DNA from: Ctena decussata
Lineage: Eukaryota > Mollusca > Bivalvia > Lucinida > Lucinidae
Assembly: GCA_963989385.1 (NCBI GenBank)
Contig: OZ022499.1
Coordinates: forward strand, 74,958,203-75,022,202
Direction of reading: 5' to 3'
Length of the DNA: 64,000 bases
Positions 40,923-51,515 of this stretch are shown piece after piece; the first letter of the stretch is position 1; the number at the start of each line of letters is the position of its first letter. The position numbers were made by a program, and so were the translations under genes. The notes under the pieces were generated by a model, which saw nothing but the letters and a program-made list of their open reading frames with translations, did not search any database and was not told the DNA's origin.

Positions 40923-42330
40923 TTAATCTGAAATTGGACAACTCTCGATAAATGATATCTTTGTGACTGCTGTCTTTGGAATCGCCTTTCCAAAACAAAC
41001 ATTAACGACCCTTACATGGCTGTCACGACCCTGAAAACCTCTGTTATGCGCCCTAACGACCAATGTCCTCTCTGTGAATCCGCTTAGAACTATGAATAAA
41101 ACGATATCTCCTACTTGAAAATCTCGGTGTATCGTATGCCACTTTTTTCTAGACCCTAACGTGGGCAAGTACTCACGAAACTAGCGTTTCCAGAAATGCT
41201 TTACTAACTCTTTTACTCGCCTCCAGCATTTTCTGGGGCTGAACACTGTTTCATCCGCTGACTCGGGAGCAAACACCACACCAACTTGACCGAATAAAAA
41301 GTGATTTGGAGTTAACACTTCCTCATCGTTCGGATTTTGAGTTTGATATGTCAACGGTCTACTGTTCATGAGACCCTCAGCTCAAACGAATGCTGTTAAC
41401 AATTCTTCATCAGTAATATCCGCCGACTGTAATATTGCGTAAATTGCTCGTTTCGCACTTTTAATCAAGGATTCATGGATGCCCCCAAAATGAGGCGCTA
41501 GCGGCGGATTGAATTGCCATTTAATTCCTTGATTAGCTGTTGAATTTACAATTTTGTCTCTATCCAACTGATTTAACAATTCCTCTAATTCCCTTTTTGC
41601 TCCAACAAAATTTGTTCCATTGTCTGATATCACATTTTTTGGCACTCCCCTTCGACTAACCATGCCGGGCGCGTAGCGCAATCGGTAGGGCACCTGACTC
41701 ATAAGTCAGAGGTCCTGGGTTCGAAACCCGGTCTCGCCACATACTTTCGTTTCTCCTTCTTTTGATTCAAGAAGGGCAGTTGTCAGTTATTGGCGAAAGT
41801 ATGTGCACTTAGTACTGGTTAATCGCTTAGGAGGTCTAAGCCTGCCCAGGAATAGTGTGTTTAGGTTAACTGACCGTCCCGACATGACCTTAGTTGTTTA
41901 CCGTAGACGTTAAGCAAGAACTCAATCAATCAATCGACTAACCATGCGGTAAAAAGCATTAAGAAACGAATCAGTGTCTAATGCATATGCTATCTCAAGA
42001 TGCACTGCTCTGACTTGTTGATGCACATGTGAACAAACATAGATATGTCTTAGTCTTTACCTTACCGCGACACTGCTTTGTTATAAACGGTATTGCGAAA
42101 TCCATAGCTGTGTGGGAAAAAGTCCAAAGTGAAGTTCCGACCCTAAAATCTGGTATTGGTGCCAATATTTATACACCAGGCTGAGCTTTTCGAAGTTTAC
42201 ACACAGTACAATCTCGTTCAACATCTCTGATTTCGTCCCTGCCTGCTGTTATCCAGTATTGAGCAGAAGGGGATGCCAGAGTTTGATTTGTACCACAATG
42301 ATTTCCCTCTACATGACTATCTCTCACTAT
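40923..42330 (-). pseudogene. BEL/Pao integrase region
   Basis: From high to low coordinates on the minus strand: a zinc-binding HHCC part (HVEGNH, then CTVCK; about 42180-42330), the start of the catalytic core (AMDFAIPF) followed by stops, then after the SINE GVPKNVISDNGTNFVGAK and PHFGGIHESLIKSAKRA, which hold the second D and the E of the DDE triad. Next come a segment with NSRPLTYQ and a C-terminal domain (KWHTIHRDFQVGDIVLF). The enzyme inserts the DNA copy into the host genome. A SINE at 41665-41933 splits the core, and stops near 42050-42180 and frame changes near 41175 and 41375 disable it. Confidence 0.85.
41665..41933 (+). mobile_element. tRNA-derived SINE copy 2, inserted in the integrase
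   Basis: The head GCGCGTAGCGCAATCGGTAG, an anticodon-arm region with CAT (CTGACTCATAAGTCAG) and B box GGGTTCGAAACCC (one change from consensus). A 13-bp target duplication TCGACTAACCATG is perfect (41652-41664, 41934-41946). It ends in a CAATCAATCAAT tail. Confidence 0.9.
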
Positions 42331-43735
42331 TAGCTTTCTAATATAACTTTTCTGGGAAGTATAACTGGAAACCTCGTTTCATATGACACATGTTCTGCAT
42401 ATTTTAAACGACTGTTGCAGCGCATTAATCCATCACTGTCAATATACGGTTTCAGACTAACCAACTTACTTTTGTTAGATAGTTCCTTTCCTGTCTCTAT
42501 AGCAATATACTCTGACTGAAAATGTTCTTTCTGAGCACCTTTTATCAGTTTGATTTTAATATCATTTAGTTCCTCAGGCTGTAATTCTCCTGAAGCGCGC
42601 AATTCCTTTGACTGTAACTTGCAGTTGTCAATAAAACGAACCACCCACGCGTAAATTCTGACCATGTGTTGCCAGTTTGAGTATCGTTCCACACTGAGAC
42701 GATTATTATAGTCAGATGATTGTTGAGCAAGCTGCTGATTATCTGTAGCAACCAAGACTAGAGTAATATTATTATTCACTTTTGACTTTCTTTCTTCATT
42801 CTCGAGTTTTCAACCTTATTTTTGGGCCACTGACCTTCAGATGTCTTTAAAAATTCTGTCGCATCCCACCATGATTTTCTGTTTACTAGTTCAATGGCAC
42901 TTAAACCTCTAGATATGATATCAGCTGGATTTATTTCAGTTGGAATGTATCTCCATTGTTCTGGTTTGCTTACTGTTTGAATCTCTCCCAGTCTATTTGC
43001 AATAAAAGGTTTAAAGTTCCGACTATGATTTCGTACCCACCAAAGGACATTCATGCTGTCCGACCAAAATGTCATATTCCCGCTTGGAATATTTAGAGTT
43101 TTTGAAACTTCCCCAGTTAGCCTTAATCCTAACACTGCTGCACACAACTCTAAACGAGGTACGCTTAAGGACTTCAAAGGAGCAACTCTGGCTTTTGCTG
43201 CGATAAAACGAATCACTATTTCTCCACTCTTCATGACATGTCTGACATACATAACGGCGCCATAAGCTTCTGTAGAAGCATCAACAAATGTATGTATAAC
43301 TGAAAGTTCAATATCCTCTTTGAAATGAAGACTCCTAGGTATTCGTAAATTGTTCAGTTCTGGTAATTCTGCCAACCAACGTTTAATCTTACTTTGCAAT
43401 TCACTATCTAGAGGCTCATCCCAGTCACATCCAGCTATCCATATCTCCTGTAAGAGAATTTTTCCTCGAATAGTATATGGAGCTGCGAAACCTATAGGAT
43501 CGAATATTGACGCTATTTTCTTTAACACTGTTCGTTTATTTAACTCTGATGTATGACTCAGTTCTGGACTTTTAAACTGGAACACATCTTCTGATGCAAT
43601 CCAATAAACTCCAAGAGTTTTCACAAGCGGTAAATTTCCAGTTTCTAAGTTGACTTCTTTCGCTCTGTCTTTAAATGGTATTTCTTCCAGCACTGTTGTT
43701 GAATTCGAGAGCCATTTTCTCGCATACATGGCTGC
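42330..43735 (-). pseudogene. BEL/Pao RNase H and linker region
   Basis: After the reverse transcriptase the frame shifts near 43730 and gives a long open segment: KRTVLKKIASIFDPIGFAAP (the connection typical of BEL/Pao), then RNase H with HTFVDASTEAYGAVMY (first D), SVPRLELCAAVLG (E) and FWSDSMNVLWW (second D), followed by RYIPTEINPADIISRG. A second segment (42330-42779) carries WVVRFIDNC and ends before the integrase zinc-binding part. RNase H removes the RNA template strand during reverse transcription. The catalytic acids are present, but the protein is out of frame with its neighbours. Confidence 0.85.
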
Positions 43736-44310
43736 TTTTCCCCATACATAAGATAACTGGATTGAGTTCGATGGCTAGTTCATTGTTCATGACCGAATCC
43801 ATACTGTCATCCATATATGTGGCATTACAGATAGTTGCTGCCGCCATTGGATATTTATGAACATTCAGTCTTGCATTTTCTTGTGACTCAAATTGGACTA
43901 GAAATGGCGAGCAATTGGACCCAAATACTAGTCTATTAAACTCATATGTGTCTGGTGGCTGTGTATTGTCTGTTTGCCACAGAAAACGATGAAATGGCTT
44001 GTCATTTTCATGTAAATTTACCTGAAGATACATTTCTTCAATGTCACAGACAAGAGCTATAGGATGTTTTCTGAATCTGAGAAGGACATGGAATAAATCA
44101 CTATGTAATTTCGGCCCCTGATGTATAACATCATGCTTAGCTGAGACATCGAAAACAATGCGAACTTTAGTCGTTTCTCTTTCCGGTCGAATAACTGGGA
44201 AATGTGGTAATAGCCACTTTGTTTCTTGATCAGTTTCAGAGACCTTGTATACGTAATCCTTTTCAATATATCTTTGAATAGTCTCTCCATATGCCTTGCC
44301 TACTTCTGGA
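43671..44310 (-). pseudogene. BEL/Pao reverse transcriptase domain
   Basis: The minus-strand frame opens AYGETIQRYIEKDYVYKV and continues WLLPHFPVIRPE, VRIVFDVSAKHD, LVCDIEEMYLQVNLH (motif A), FNRLVFGSNCSPFLVQF (motif B) and ATYMDDSMDSV (motif C, YMDD). All of these are hallmarks of BEL/Pao reverse transcriptase. A frameshift in an A run near 44310 separates it from the protease frame, and another near 43730 from RNase H. The catalytic aspartates look intact. It copies element RNA into DNA inside cytoplasmic particles in active elements. Confidence 0.9.
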
Positions 44311-45609
44311 TTTTTTTCTCAATCTTTTCTCTGTGTTCTCTAACCTTTTGACAGGTATTTGATAATTGTCATGTAATTCAGGCACTGAGTCTTTCCATGG
44401 AATTCTAACAGAATAACGACCACCTGAATATGTTAAGGAGTATGCAGTACTTTCTAACACCACAGAATCAAGTTTTGACAATATATGTGGTGACAATGTT
44501 CCCGAAGAGTCTATCTCCCAGAAGCTATGCAAAGTATCATTAACTGCTTCCAACTGTACACTATCTTGTACGAAGAATGTCGAAAAAAGAGTCTCCTCGC
44601 TATTATAATGACTACGATCCAGACTACCAATACAAGTCCATCCTAAAGGAGTTAGACGTGCGATGGGATCTCTTGGATGACCTTTTATGCCTCTGAGAGA
44701 ATAATGTAAATCTGAATAGTCTGTTCCAATCAATAAATCTACTATGGGACGAGAACTCAATTCTGGAAACTGAATTTCATTCAGATGATCCCATTTACTC
44801 TTATAGCCTGTCCAATCTATTGCTTTCAAATTTCCGGTAACTTTATCTGCAGTCCAAACTGACATTTCTACTTTACACTGTCCATTTAAACTTTCAAGAT
44901 TTACAGTCACTGACATAGTTTCAAAAGTTTCTGTGTTGCCATTCAGTACATTTACTTTCACTTTCTGGGATATTGTTTGAATTCCGAGTTCAGCAGCAAT
45001 GTCACTGTTCAGGTAGGATTTAGTACTGCCATCATCGAGTAATGCGTTTATCTTTATACGTTTTGTGTCCGAACGAACGATCACTGGAACTGTTCTTAAT
45101 CCAGTAACAGATCGACTTAAATGCGATGTATGGGTTCTCTCCTCTTCAGAGACAGAACCCTGTCCATTTTCACTGTTCTGTGATACACTTTCATTTCTAA
45201 CCGTTTGATTCTGATTCAAGCTTTCAGGTTTTATGTGAAGAAGTCTATGATGTGTTTTATTACAACCCTGTAATCCACACTCTCGGCTACGTAGACAAGC
45301 GTCACCTACATGATCATGTCCTAAGCAACAAAAACATAACTTCAGCTCTTTTGCCTTATCCCAACCATCACATTCTTTCAATTCTTGAAATGCCTTGCAA
45401 TTCCAAATTCCATGAGGACCATTACAAAATTTACATGCCTGTTTAGTTTTCTCCTGTACAGTCGAACGGATATAATAAGTTCCATTATTGGCTCCCTTAA
45501 ACTGTTCATTTTTTGCAACTTTATTTTGAGGTCTCTGAATTTTTGTACGTGACAACCCATGAAGTGTTTCTTCTGCTATAGTGTGAAATTCTGATTCCTG
45601 AGAATCCAT
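44310..45609 (-). pseudogene. BEL/Pao gag C-terminus and aspartic protease
   Basis: The frame contains cysteine-histidine clusters (CKFCNGPHGIWNC, then CFCCLGHDHVGDAC and CGLQGCNKTHHRLLH), which fit the zinc knuckles of BEL/Pao gag. It then has a retropepsin-like segment VPVIVRSDTKRIKINALLDD followed by GSTKSYLN, with DDGS at the active site, and a conserved linker (LIGTDYSDLHY, RLTPLGWTCIG). It ends in a frame change before the reverse transcriptase. The open length of about 430 codons suggests moderate age. The N-terminal gag portion is on the other side of the SINE at 45668. Confidence 0.85.
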
Positions 45610-45667
45610 TTTCTGAGTGTTATTACAGATTCTGTCACTTCATTTTCGAACACCCACCTATGATACC

Positions 45668-45943
45668 GCCGGGCCGGGTAGCGCAATCGGTAGGGCACCT
45701 GACTCGTAAGTCAGAGGTCCTGGGTTCGAATCCTGGTCTGGCCACATACTTTCGTTTCTCCTTCCGCTGATTCAAGAAGGACAGTTGTCAGTTACTGGCG
45801 AAAGTATGTGCACTTAGTACTGGTTAACCGCTTAGGAGGTCTAAGCCTGCCCAGGAATAGTGTGGTTAGGTTAACTGACCGTCCCGACATGACCTTAGTT
45901 GTTTACCGTGGACGTTAAGCATCAAATCAATCAACCAAAAAAA
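45668..45943 (+). mobile_element. tRNA-derived SINE copy 3, inserted in gag
   Basis: GGCCGGGTAGCGCAATCGG head, CTGACTCGTAAGTCAG, B box GGGTTCGAATCCTGG; a perfect 12-bp target duplication ACCTATGATACC (45656-45667, 45944-45955) and a CAATCAACC-A-rich tail. Confidence 0.9.
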
Positions 45944-45955
45944 ACCTATGATACC

Positions 45956-46934
45956 TTGTTAACATAGAATCAGGTAATTTCCTTTGTAACTCAAGTACAA
46001 TGAACCATTTTTCAAATCATCAAGTCCTTTAGATTCACTGATATTCACGACTGCGATGTCTAACATGTCTGCGAACTTTTCAATAGACTTAGCATTTTCT
46101 TCTTTCATGGGGTAAAAGTTCTCCAACTCTTCTAAATACCGAGCAACTTGTCTACGGTGACCACCAAATTTACGTTCAAGTCTTTCTAAAGTTGTGTCGT
46201 AAGCGGATGCTGAATGACCTAACTTATCAATACATTTTATGGCATCCCCGGATACGTATTGCCTTAACTGCAAAAGTTTGTATTCCTTTGTTGCGGGCCT
46301 TTATATCTATGCACGCCATGAACGCTGCTTTCCATGAATCATATTTAGTTTTGTCACCATTGAACACAGGGATGGAAACCCTTTTCATTTGATTCCACAA
46401 ATCCTGGCCAATCTGATTCTGATGGCTAACGATACCATCATTATTCTGAGACTCTATATCTTGAACCGCTCAGCTGAATTACTCTCTTGCGGATTGGGCA
46501 TGTCATAAGTGGACCCATAAAACTCCTGATCATCAGCAACACTCTAGGTTTCTCTCTTTGTGTTTCTATTTTCTCTGAAGAACTCTTGAACAGTATCAAG
46601 TGTTTGCGAATAGTCTTTTTCTAGAGTTGTTTCTAATTCTACTAACATCTGATGTAAATTATCAGTATCACCCATAACACCATACATGAACACTGTCCAT
46701 TGCCTTTTCTAAATCTGAATCAAGTTTAGAGTTCACTGATCTTATTACTGAAGGAGATTCTCTTGTCTCAGGGTCATCTAATAACTGAAGTAACTAATTT
46801 TTGTGCCGAGTAAATACTGCCTTGGCCCTGGATTTATTCAGATTAGTTGATCTATGTTTGTTGCCGAACTTGGGTCCCTGTCCGAAATCTGATTCGGCTC
46901 AAGTTGTTTATCGCCGTCTTCTTCGGCCGACATG
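45956..46934 (-). pseudogene. BEL/Pao gag N-terminal region
   Basis: On the minus strand an ATG at 46932-46934 opens a short frame (MSAEEDGDKQLEPNQ) that soon stops. Other frames then continue with SRAKAVFTRHKN and a central segment, and the best preserved stretch (45959-46273) contains LRQYVSGDAIKCIDKLGHSA and FGGHRRQVARYLEELENF, the conserved core of BEL/Pao gag. Several indels break the frame. Gag forms the particle in which reverse transcription occurs. The first ATG is chosen because it follows the primer-binding region by about 20 bases. Confidence 0.7.
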
Positions 46935-46952
46935 ACTAATTTTACGAAGCAA

Positions 46953-46971
46953 ACCTCGCTCTGCTACCAAA
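46953..46971 (-). promoter_or_regulatory. Candidate primer-binding site next to the 5' LTR
   Basis: Directly after the LTR end (GTAACA on the minus strand) comes TTTGGTAGCAGAGCGAGG. The TGG matches the CCA end of a tRNA primer. I cannot name the tRNA. Confidence 0.6.
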
Positions 46972-48299
46972 TGTTACAAAGAGTTATACTATTGTTGGCT
47001 CGAGGGCTATATAATGACGCAGACGATGATTTTTAACAATAAACAATATTTAATTAGCAACGAGCATGATTCTTAAAGACGTTTTCGATGCGAAGATTCG
47101 GTGTACTCAATTCCTGTACTTCTGTATGGAATGGAACTTTTGTCTCTCCAGGGACCTCATTTAGAACGTTTAGAACTGTTCCAAAAGAAATTTCTGAAAA
47201 GAATATTGTCTCTCCCGTCAAATACTGCAGACGTGGCAGTATATCTACAATCGGGCATATTACCAGTGGAAGCCAGAATTCATCTGAAAGTACTTATCTT
47301 TTTTAATAATATCTGTAATCAGTTGAGAATGATAAGAGTAACAGCTGGTTTATTGAAGTTAAGAGGATCTTGTGGCTCTACGATCTTGACGATATGGAAA
47401 ATCTGGACAATCCGATTGAACGGTTACTATGGCAATCTACAGTGAATACAGCAATTTTCGCTTATTGGTTAGAGAAGTTGCAAACTCTTAAGCCATTATA
47501 TGGATCTCTCAAATATCTGAACTCTGACTCAGTTAGACTTGGAAAATTATATCCAGTTCTGCAAAATAGTACAGGCTCAGCTAGAGAAAATACACGTTTT
47601 CCAGTAAAATTGAAATTAATAACTGGTACATATATCCTTCAAACAAATCGGGCAAAATTCAACGGGAACGAAATTAGTTCAACTTGTCCATTAAGTGGTA
47701 CTGATCCAGAGACAGTCGAGCATTTCATTTTGATTTGTCAACTTCTTGATGACGTTAGACGTCCAGTTTTGAGTCAGCTTATTAATGAAATTTCAGAACT
47801 CTCTAATATTGTTTGGACTAACCTTACTGTGGAGCAGAAAGTGCAGATTATTATTGACAGTTCAGTGCTGCTTGGTGTCGGGCGGATTAAGCTGAAGGAT
47901 TTGACTGCAATTGAGTATCATAGTCGAAGATTGCTATACATCCTGCATACACATAGATTTAGACTCTTAATTTCAGTGGCGAATAGGTCCAGCAAGGCGG
48001 GCACTGATACCAATACCTAGAAATAAATATCATAATGAAACTTTAACACAGAGCAAGTGTACATATGTATATTCTTGGTGGAGGGATATAGAAGTGATAT
48101 TCTACCAGCCGTGACGACGCACTCTGGTGCGCTTCTCCATTGAAGGAGGTTTGGAAGAAGAACAAGAACAACAAGAATTACTCTTTTCAATACAAATCGA
48201 CCGGCTTACGCTGTTTTGCAGTACAACGGATAACCGAAACCGAAGGGTAAAACCCACGAATGACTGCATAACTGTTGAAACAGAAAACCTTTTACAACA
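46972..48299 (-). repeat. BEL/Pao 5' LTR, split by a LINE
   Basis: 46972-47112 and 48176-48299 together match the 3' LTR at 39703-39963. The break is at CAATT|ACTC, with AATT present on both sides of the insert. Confidence 0.9.
47113..48175 (+). mobile_element. 5'-truncated LINE (C-terminal ORF2 fragment) inserted in the LTR
   Basis: Two overlapping frames (a shift near 47400) give the region downstream of the reverse transcriptase: LLYGMELLSLQG, FLKRILSLPSNTADVAVYLQ, VEARIHLKVLIFFNNIC, then WLYDLDDMENLDN and a zinc-knuckle-like CPLSGTDPETVEHFILIC. The frame stops at 48018. The 3' end is a GAAGAACAAGAACAACAAG tail. AATT on both sides may be a 4-bp target duplication. The reverse transcriptase core is missing, so this is a 5'-truncated insertion of a jockey/CR1-like element. 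It encodes nothing functional. Confidence 0.85.
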
Positions 48300-48521
48300 T
48301 CATCCACTAGAAACCCCTAAAATTAGAAATGGACTCATCCATATTATAAGGATGGGCAAGTCCACTGGTCAAAAAGATTAAAGGGTCAACACTGTTTGCT
48401 TACAGGAATTTCTATGGAAAATACAATAAAAGTGAAAACATCCACTAGAAACCCCTAGAATTAGAAATGGACTCATCCACATTATAAGGATGGGCAAGTC
48501 CACTGGTCAAAAAAGGGTTAA

Positions 48522-49199
48522 GGGTAATTTTGGAAGGGGAACCCTTCATCCTATAGGTGGATAAGTATGATAAATAAGCACTTGGTAAACAGAAGGAGAA
48601 TAAAAGATATATAAGTTCTTTAATTTTTTTTTCAGAAAAAAAAAATGGTAACAAATGCTTTTATACTAGAGCTAGATTTTGAAAGGCTGCCCCTTAAAGC
48701 ATCTCCAAACACTGTAGCCCAGACTTGCTTGTCCATATGTGCAGTTTTCCCAAATAATAGACCTTACAAATTTTCCAGTTATAGTGTCCTTGCATAAGCA
48801 CAAACTGATCTGAGCATCTATAAATATGTGTATTAATTTACAAGATGGGGGAATAATCTGAATGGGTAACAATACTGTTATTTCCTAAATGGTTTTTCAT
48901 GAAGTAAAGTGTAGATACCTTGTCTTCAGTAGAAACAAGCAACTATTTAAATGACGTTATGCTCTGAGCTGTAGTTTTTAACATAGCTCAAGCAAAGGCT
49001 ATCTGAATTTGCTTGAGGTTGTTTTGAAAAAATACAGTGTGCATGAAAACAGCTTGTAGGTAACGGCTTGCTGCAAAAGTGACAAGGTATCTGCACTTTG
49101 CTGTATGAATATTTGGTGAGTAGTATAGAATAATGATAAATTTCTTACCCATTCTGTGCAACTATAGATACAAAATGTCATGTTATTCCCCACAATACA
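48522..49199. other. No gene recognised
   Basis: AT-rich flank of the TTAA element. No repeat or frame that I can support. Confidence 0.5.
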
Positions 49200-49445
49200 A
49201 GGGGAGGGGGGAGGGTGGCATGGTGGTACTGCATATAACTTCCAGTGGTGGGGCGTCCTGCTGATTTGGATAATAGTAGGAGTAGGACCTACTGTGCTTG
49301 CAGTAGGTGCCGGTAGGGGTGTTTTGGACATTTTTTCTCTCATCTATCATTTCTCTTCGTTCTCCCTCTTTCTGGGAGATGGCCCAATATGGACTGAAAT
49401 ATTGTTACATAGGGCCGTTAAACTCAAACCAACCAACCAACCAAC
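49200..49445 (+). repeat. CT-repeat SINE unit with an ACCA-repeat tail
   Basis: ACTTCCAGTGGTGGGGCGTC, TTTGGATAATAGTAGGAG, CTTGCAGTAGGTGCCGG, TCTCTCATCTATCATTTCTC, GGGAGATGGCCCAATATGG, GGGCCGTTAAACTC, then AACCAACCAACCAACC. The terminal 4-bp repeat is a good retroposon tail. Confidence 0.75.
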
Positions 49446-49560
49446 CCACCGTATGATTTAATTAATTCAAATAAACAATTTAAGATATCCACTGTAATTG
49501 GCCTCCTGTTAAGCTGATATATCAAATTTATGATTTAAAGCTAAGAATATCAAACCCCAC

Positions 49561-49653
49561 ATGCGAACAAATACTGAATAAACATTGTATTAACATTGAT
49601 TCAATGCCACATTCCATTGAATCAATCTTTATTCAATGTTTTGTGCCTGCTTT
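49561..49653. mobile_element. CCCAGCAGGCAC foldback MITE, decayed copy
   Basis: Core ACATTGATTCAATG and CATTGAATCAATC with right end TTTTGTGCCTGCTTTG; the terminus CTGGG is lost. Confidence 0.5.
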
Positions 49654-51399
49654 GAAGACATTTAAACCATTTAACTTATACAGACATGTTTACACAGTAT
49701 ATTCATAGCTCAAATAAGATATAATAATTGGTAGATTGGTAGTATACTGTCTCAAAAAAGAAATGGTACACAATACCAACTGTCAACAGGTTTAGGATAA
49801 TTTAGTTCAGTCCATGTATCTATGCTATCTCTATCCAACAGCTGAGATACTCTTATTCTTCACAGTCAATTTAAAAAAAAGGCTGATGAGATAACTAGAC
49901 AGTCAAAATGAGATTAATGTACCAAGTGTGTGCTTCATTTGCATTGCTATTGTGGTAATGCATCAAGAAATTACGAGTGTAACTCCCTTTGGTATGGCAT
50001 TTCAGAACTGCTCTGAGGTAATGTCTTTGGCTATAGATATCTATCACAACGACACGAAATATTCCACATGGAAGAACATTAACATGATGCTGGTAGGAGT
50101 AGGCTCTACTGACAAACGCCATATCATAACATGCATTGTTGGAACAGCAGTCACATGTCTGGCCACCAGTATGTAGTTTGTTGTGACAACTGACATGTCA
50201 AATTAGATGAAAGGACGAAAAGGCCGATTTTCGAAGGTTGGCAGATAACCACAAAAACATGCAGAAATGCTTGCTATATGTTTCTAGTTTATTCTGTACG
50301 ATTTCATTTTCTAATATTTTAAGGCCTTTTAGGTTAATTTTGCGGTTAAATACATGGACTGCTTCAACATTTAACATTGAGCCGATGGGAATTTGAACTA
50401 ACAACGTCTACTATGCATCCAAAATTCACTTCATCCTACCTTCGTAACCACTTCAATTTTTATACATAATTATTCCTCATATACATATTCATTATAAACG
50501 GGCAACATTACAGTGGTTACGTAGGTAGAGAATAGAGGCATTATTCGCCACAACACATCTTTTTCAAAGTGTTCATCTATGTAGTATGACTTTGTGTTCC
50601 TAATGCCCCTACCTAGGATTCTGTGTGCTTGTGGGACGGAGGGGGGTGGTCGGGGAGGGGGCGCAGCGCTGGGCATGCGTATAGGTAGGACGTTATATGC
50701 GTATGTAAGGCGTTAGACTGAATTTCCTCCATCATCATGCTATGATATAACCTCTGATGTTATAATGTGGCGACGTGGTCAGATGATGTATCCCTCTGCC
50801 TGAAGCTGATGCATTCTAAAATTCTGTGACCTTGAACTTTTGTCCACTAACTATGTATGAAAGGTGACTTGGATGAGATGTATCCATGCCTCTTTTGATA
50901 TCTTTGGGGTAGCAGTGTTGATATTTGATCAAATCATATCCTTAAAATGTAGGAACTGCAAAACATCCATGCTCACTGAGTCCTTGAAATTTATGCATGG
51001 ACCAGGATTTTCACTTATATCTCAACACAGTTTTTGAATTCGCAACATAATTACCAATAGTTGGTGAGTCAAACGATGCACACAAAAAATCTTCATACTA
51101 TTTGTAGGCTACTGTGACATATATTTAAAAGTTAACTGTTCTTTTCCTTATATATTCAACACTATATATGCATCATACTAAAGACAATGGTTCAGTCAGA
51201 CTTTGCAAATGACGTCATACTATTTGTAGGTCATTGTGACTTGTATTTCATGATGCGTTGAATTACTGTTTTAATTTGAACTAATATTTAATTGAAACTT
51301 CATTGGACTTGGAATAGTATGTCACTCCAGCGCTGCGTCTCGCTTGGTACTACATGTAGGTCCCTGTGACCTATATTTCTTGGTTCACTGATTTTGTCT
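49654..51399. other. Non-coding; weak repeats of about 120-130 bp near 51.1-51.4 kb
   Basis: ACTATTTGTAGGCTACTGTG, ACTATTTGTAGGTCATTGTG and TACATGTAGGTCCCTGTGAC (51107, 51218, 51351) begin three diverged units. The rest has only short accidental frames. Confidence 0.5.
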
Positions 51400-51515
51400 G
51401 ATTTTTAAACATAGATCTGTGTAGCATCCATAAATGCGTAATATCTCATACGTGATTAATATTTGGTATCATGATGAAGCTTTCATTATATGTATAAATA
51501 GTGAATAATGCTTAA

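Larger units (their letters stand above)
39703..48299 (-). mobile_element. BEL/Pao LTR retrotransposon, with three younger insertions
   Basis: On the minus strand the order is LTR, gag-like, protease, reverse transcriptase, RNase H, integrase, LTR. The LTRs are about 261 bp, begin TGTTGTAAA and end GTAACA. The target repeat is 5 bp with one mismatch (ACATC at 39698-39702, TCATC at 48300-48304). Without the two SINEs and the LINE, the element is about 7 kb, a normal BEL/Pao size. All frames contain frameshifts or stops, so this copy is defective. Confidence 0.9.
39561..48517. mobile_element. TTAA-flanked MITE split by the BEL/Pao retrotransposon
   Basis: CCCTTTTTAGACCAG (39561) and CTGGTCAAAAAAGGG (to 48517) are inverted ends next to TTAA on each side (39557-39560, 48518-48521). 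GGGTCAACACTGTTTGCTTA and TTTCTATGGAAAATACAATA occur both left of the retrotransposon and twice across its right side, so the MITE had an internal tandem duplication. Removing the retrotransposon rejoins AAACATC to CACTAGAAACCCC as seen in the intact duplicate at 48438-48452. Confidence 0.7.

Noticed and set aside
44263..46273. Endogenous retrovirus
   Set aside because: Protease and integrase style, the YMDD reverse transcriptase, gag core and LTR size fit BEL/Pao, and I see no envelope-like frame between integrase and the 3' LTR.
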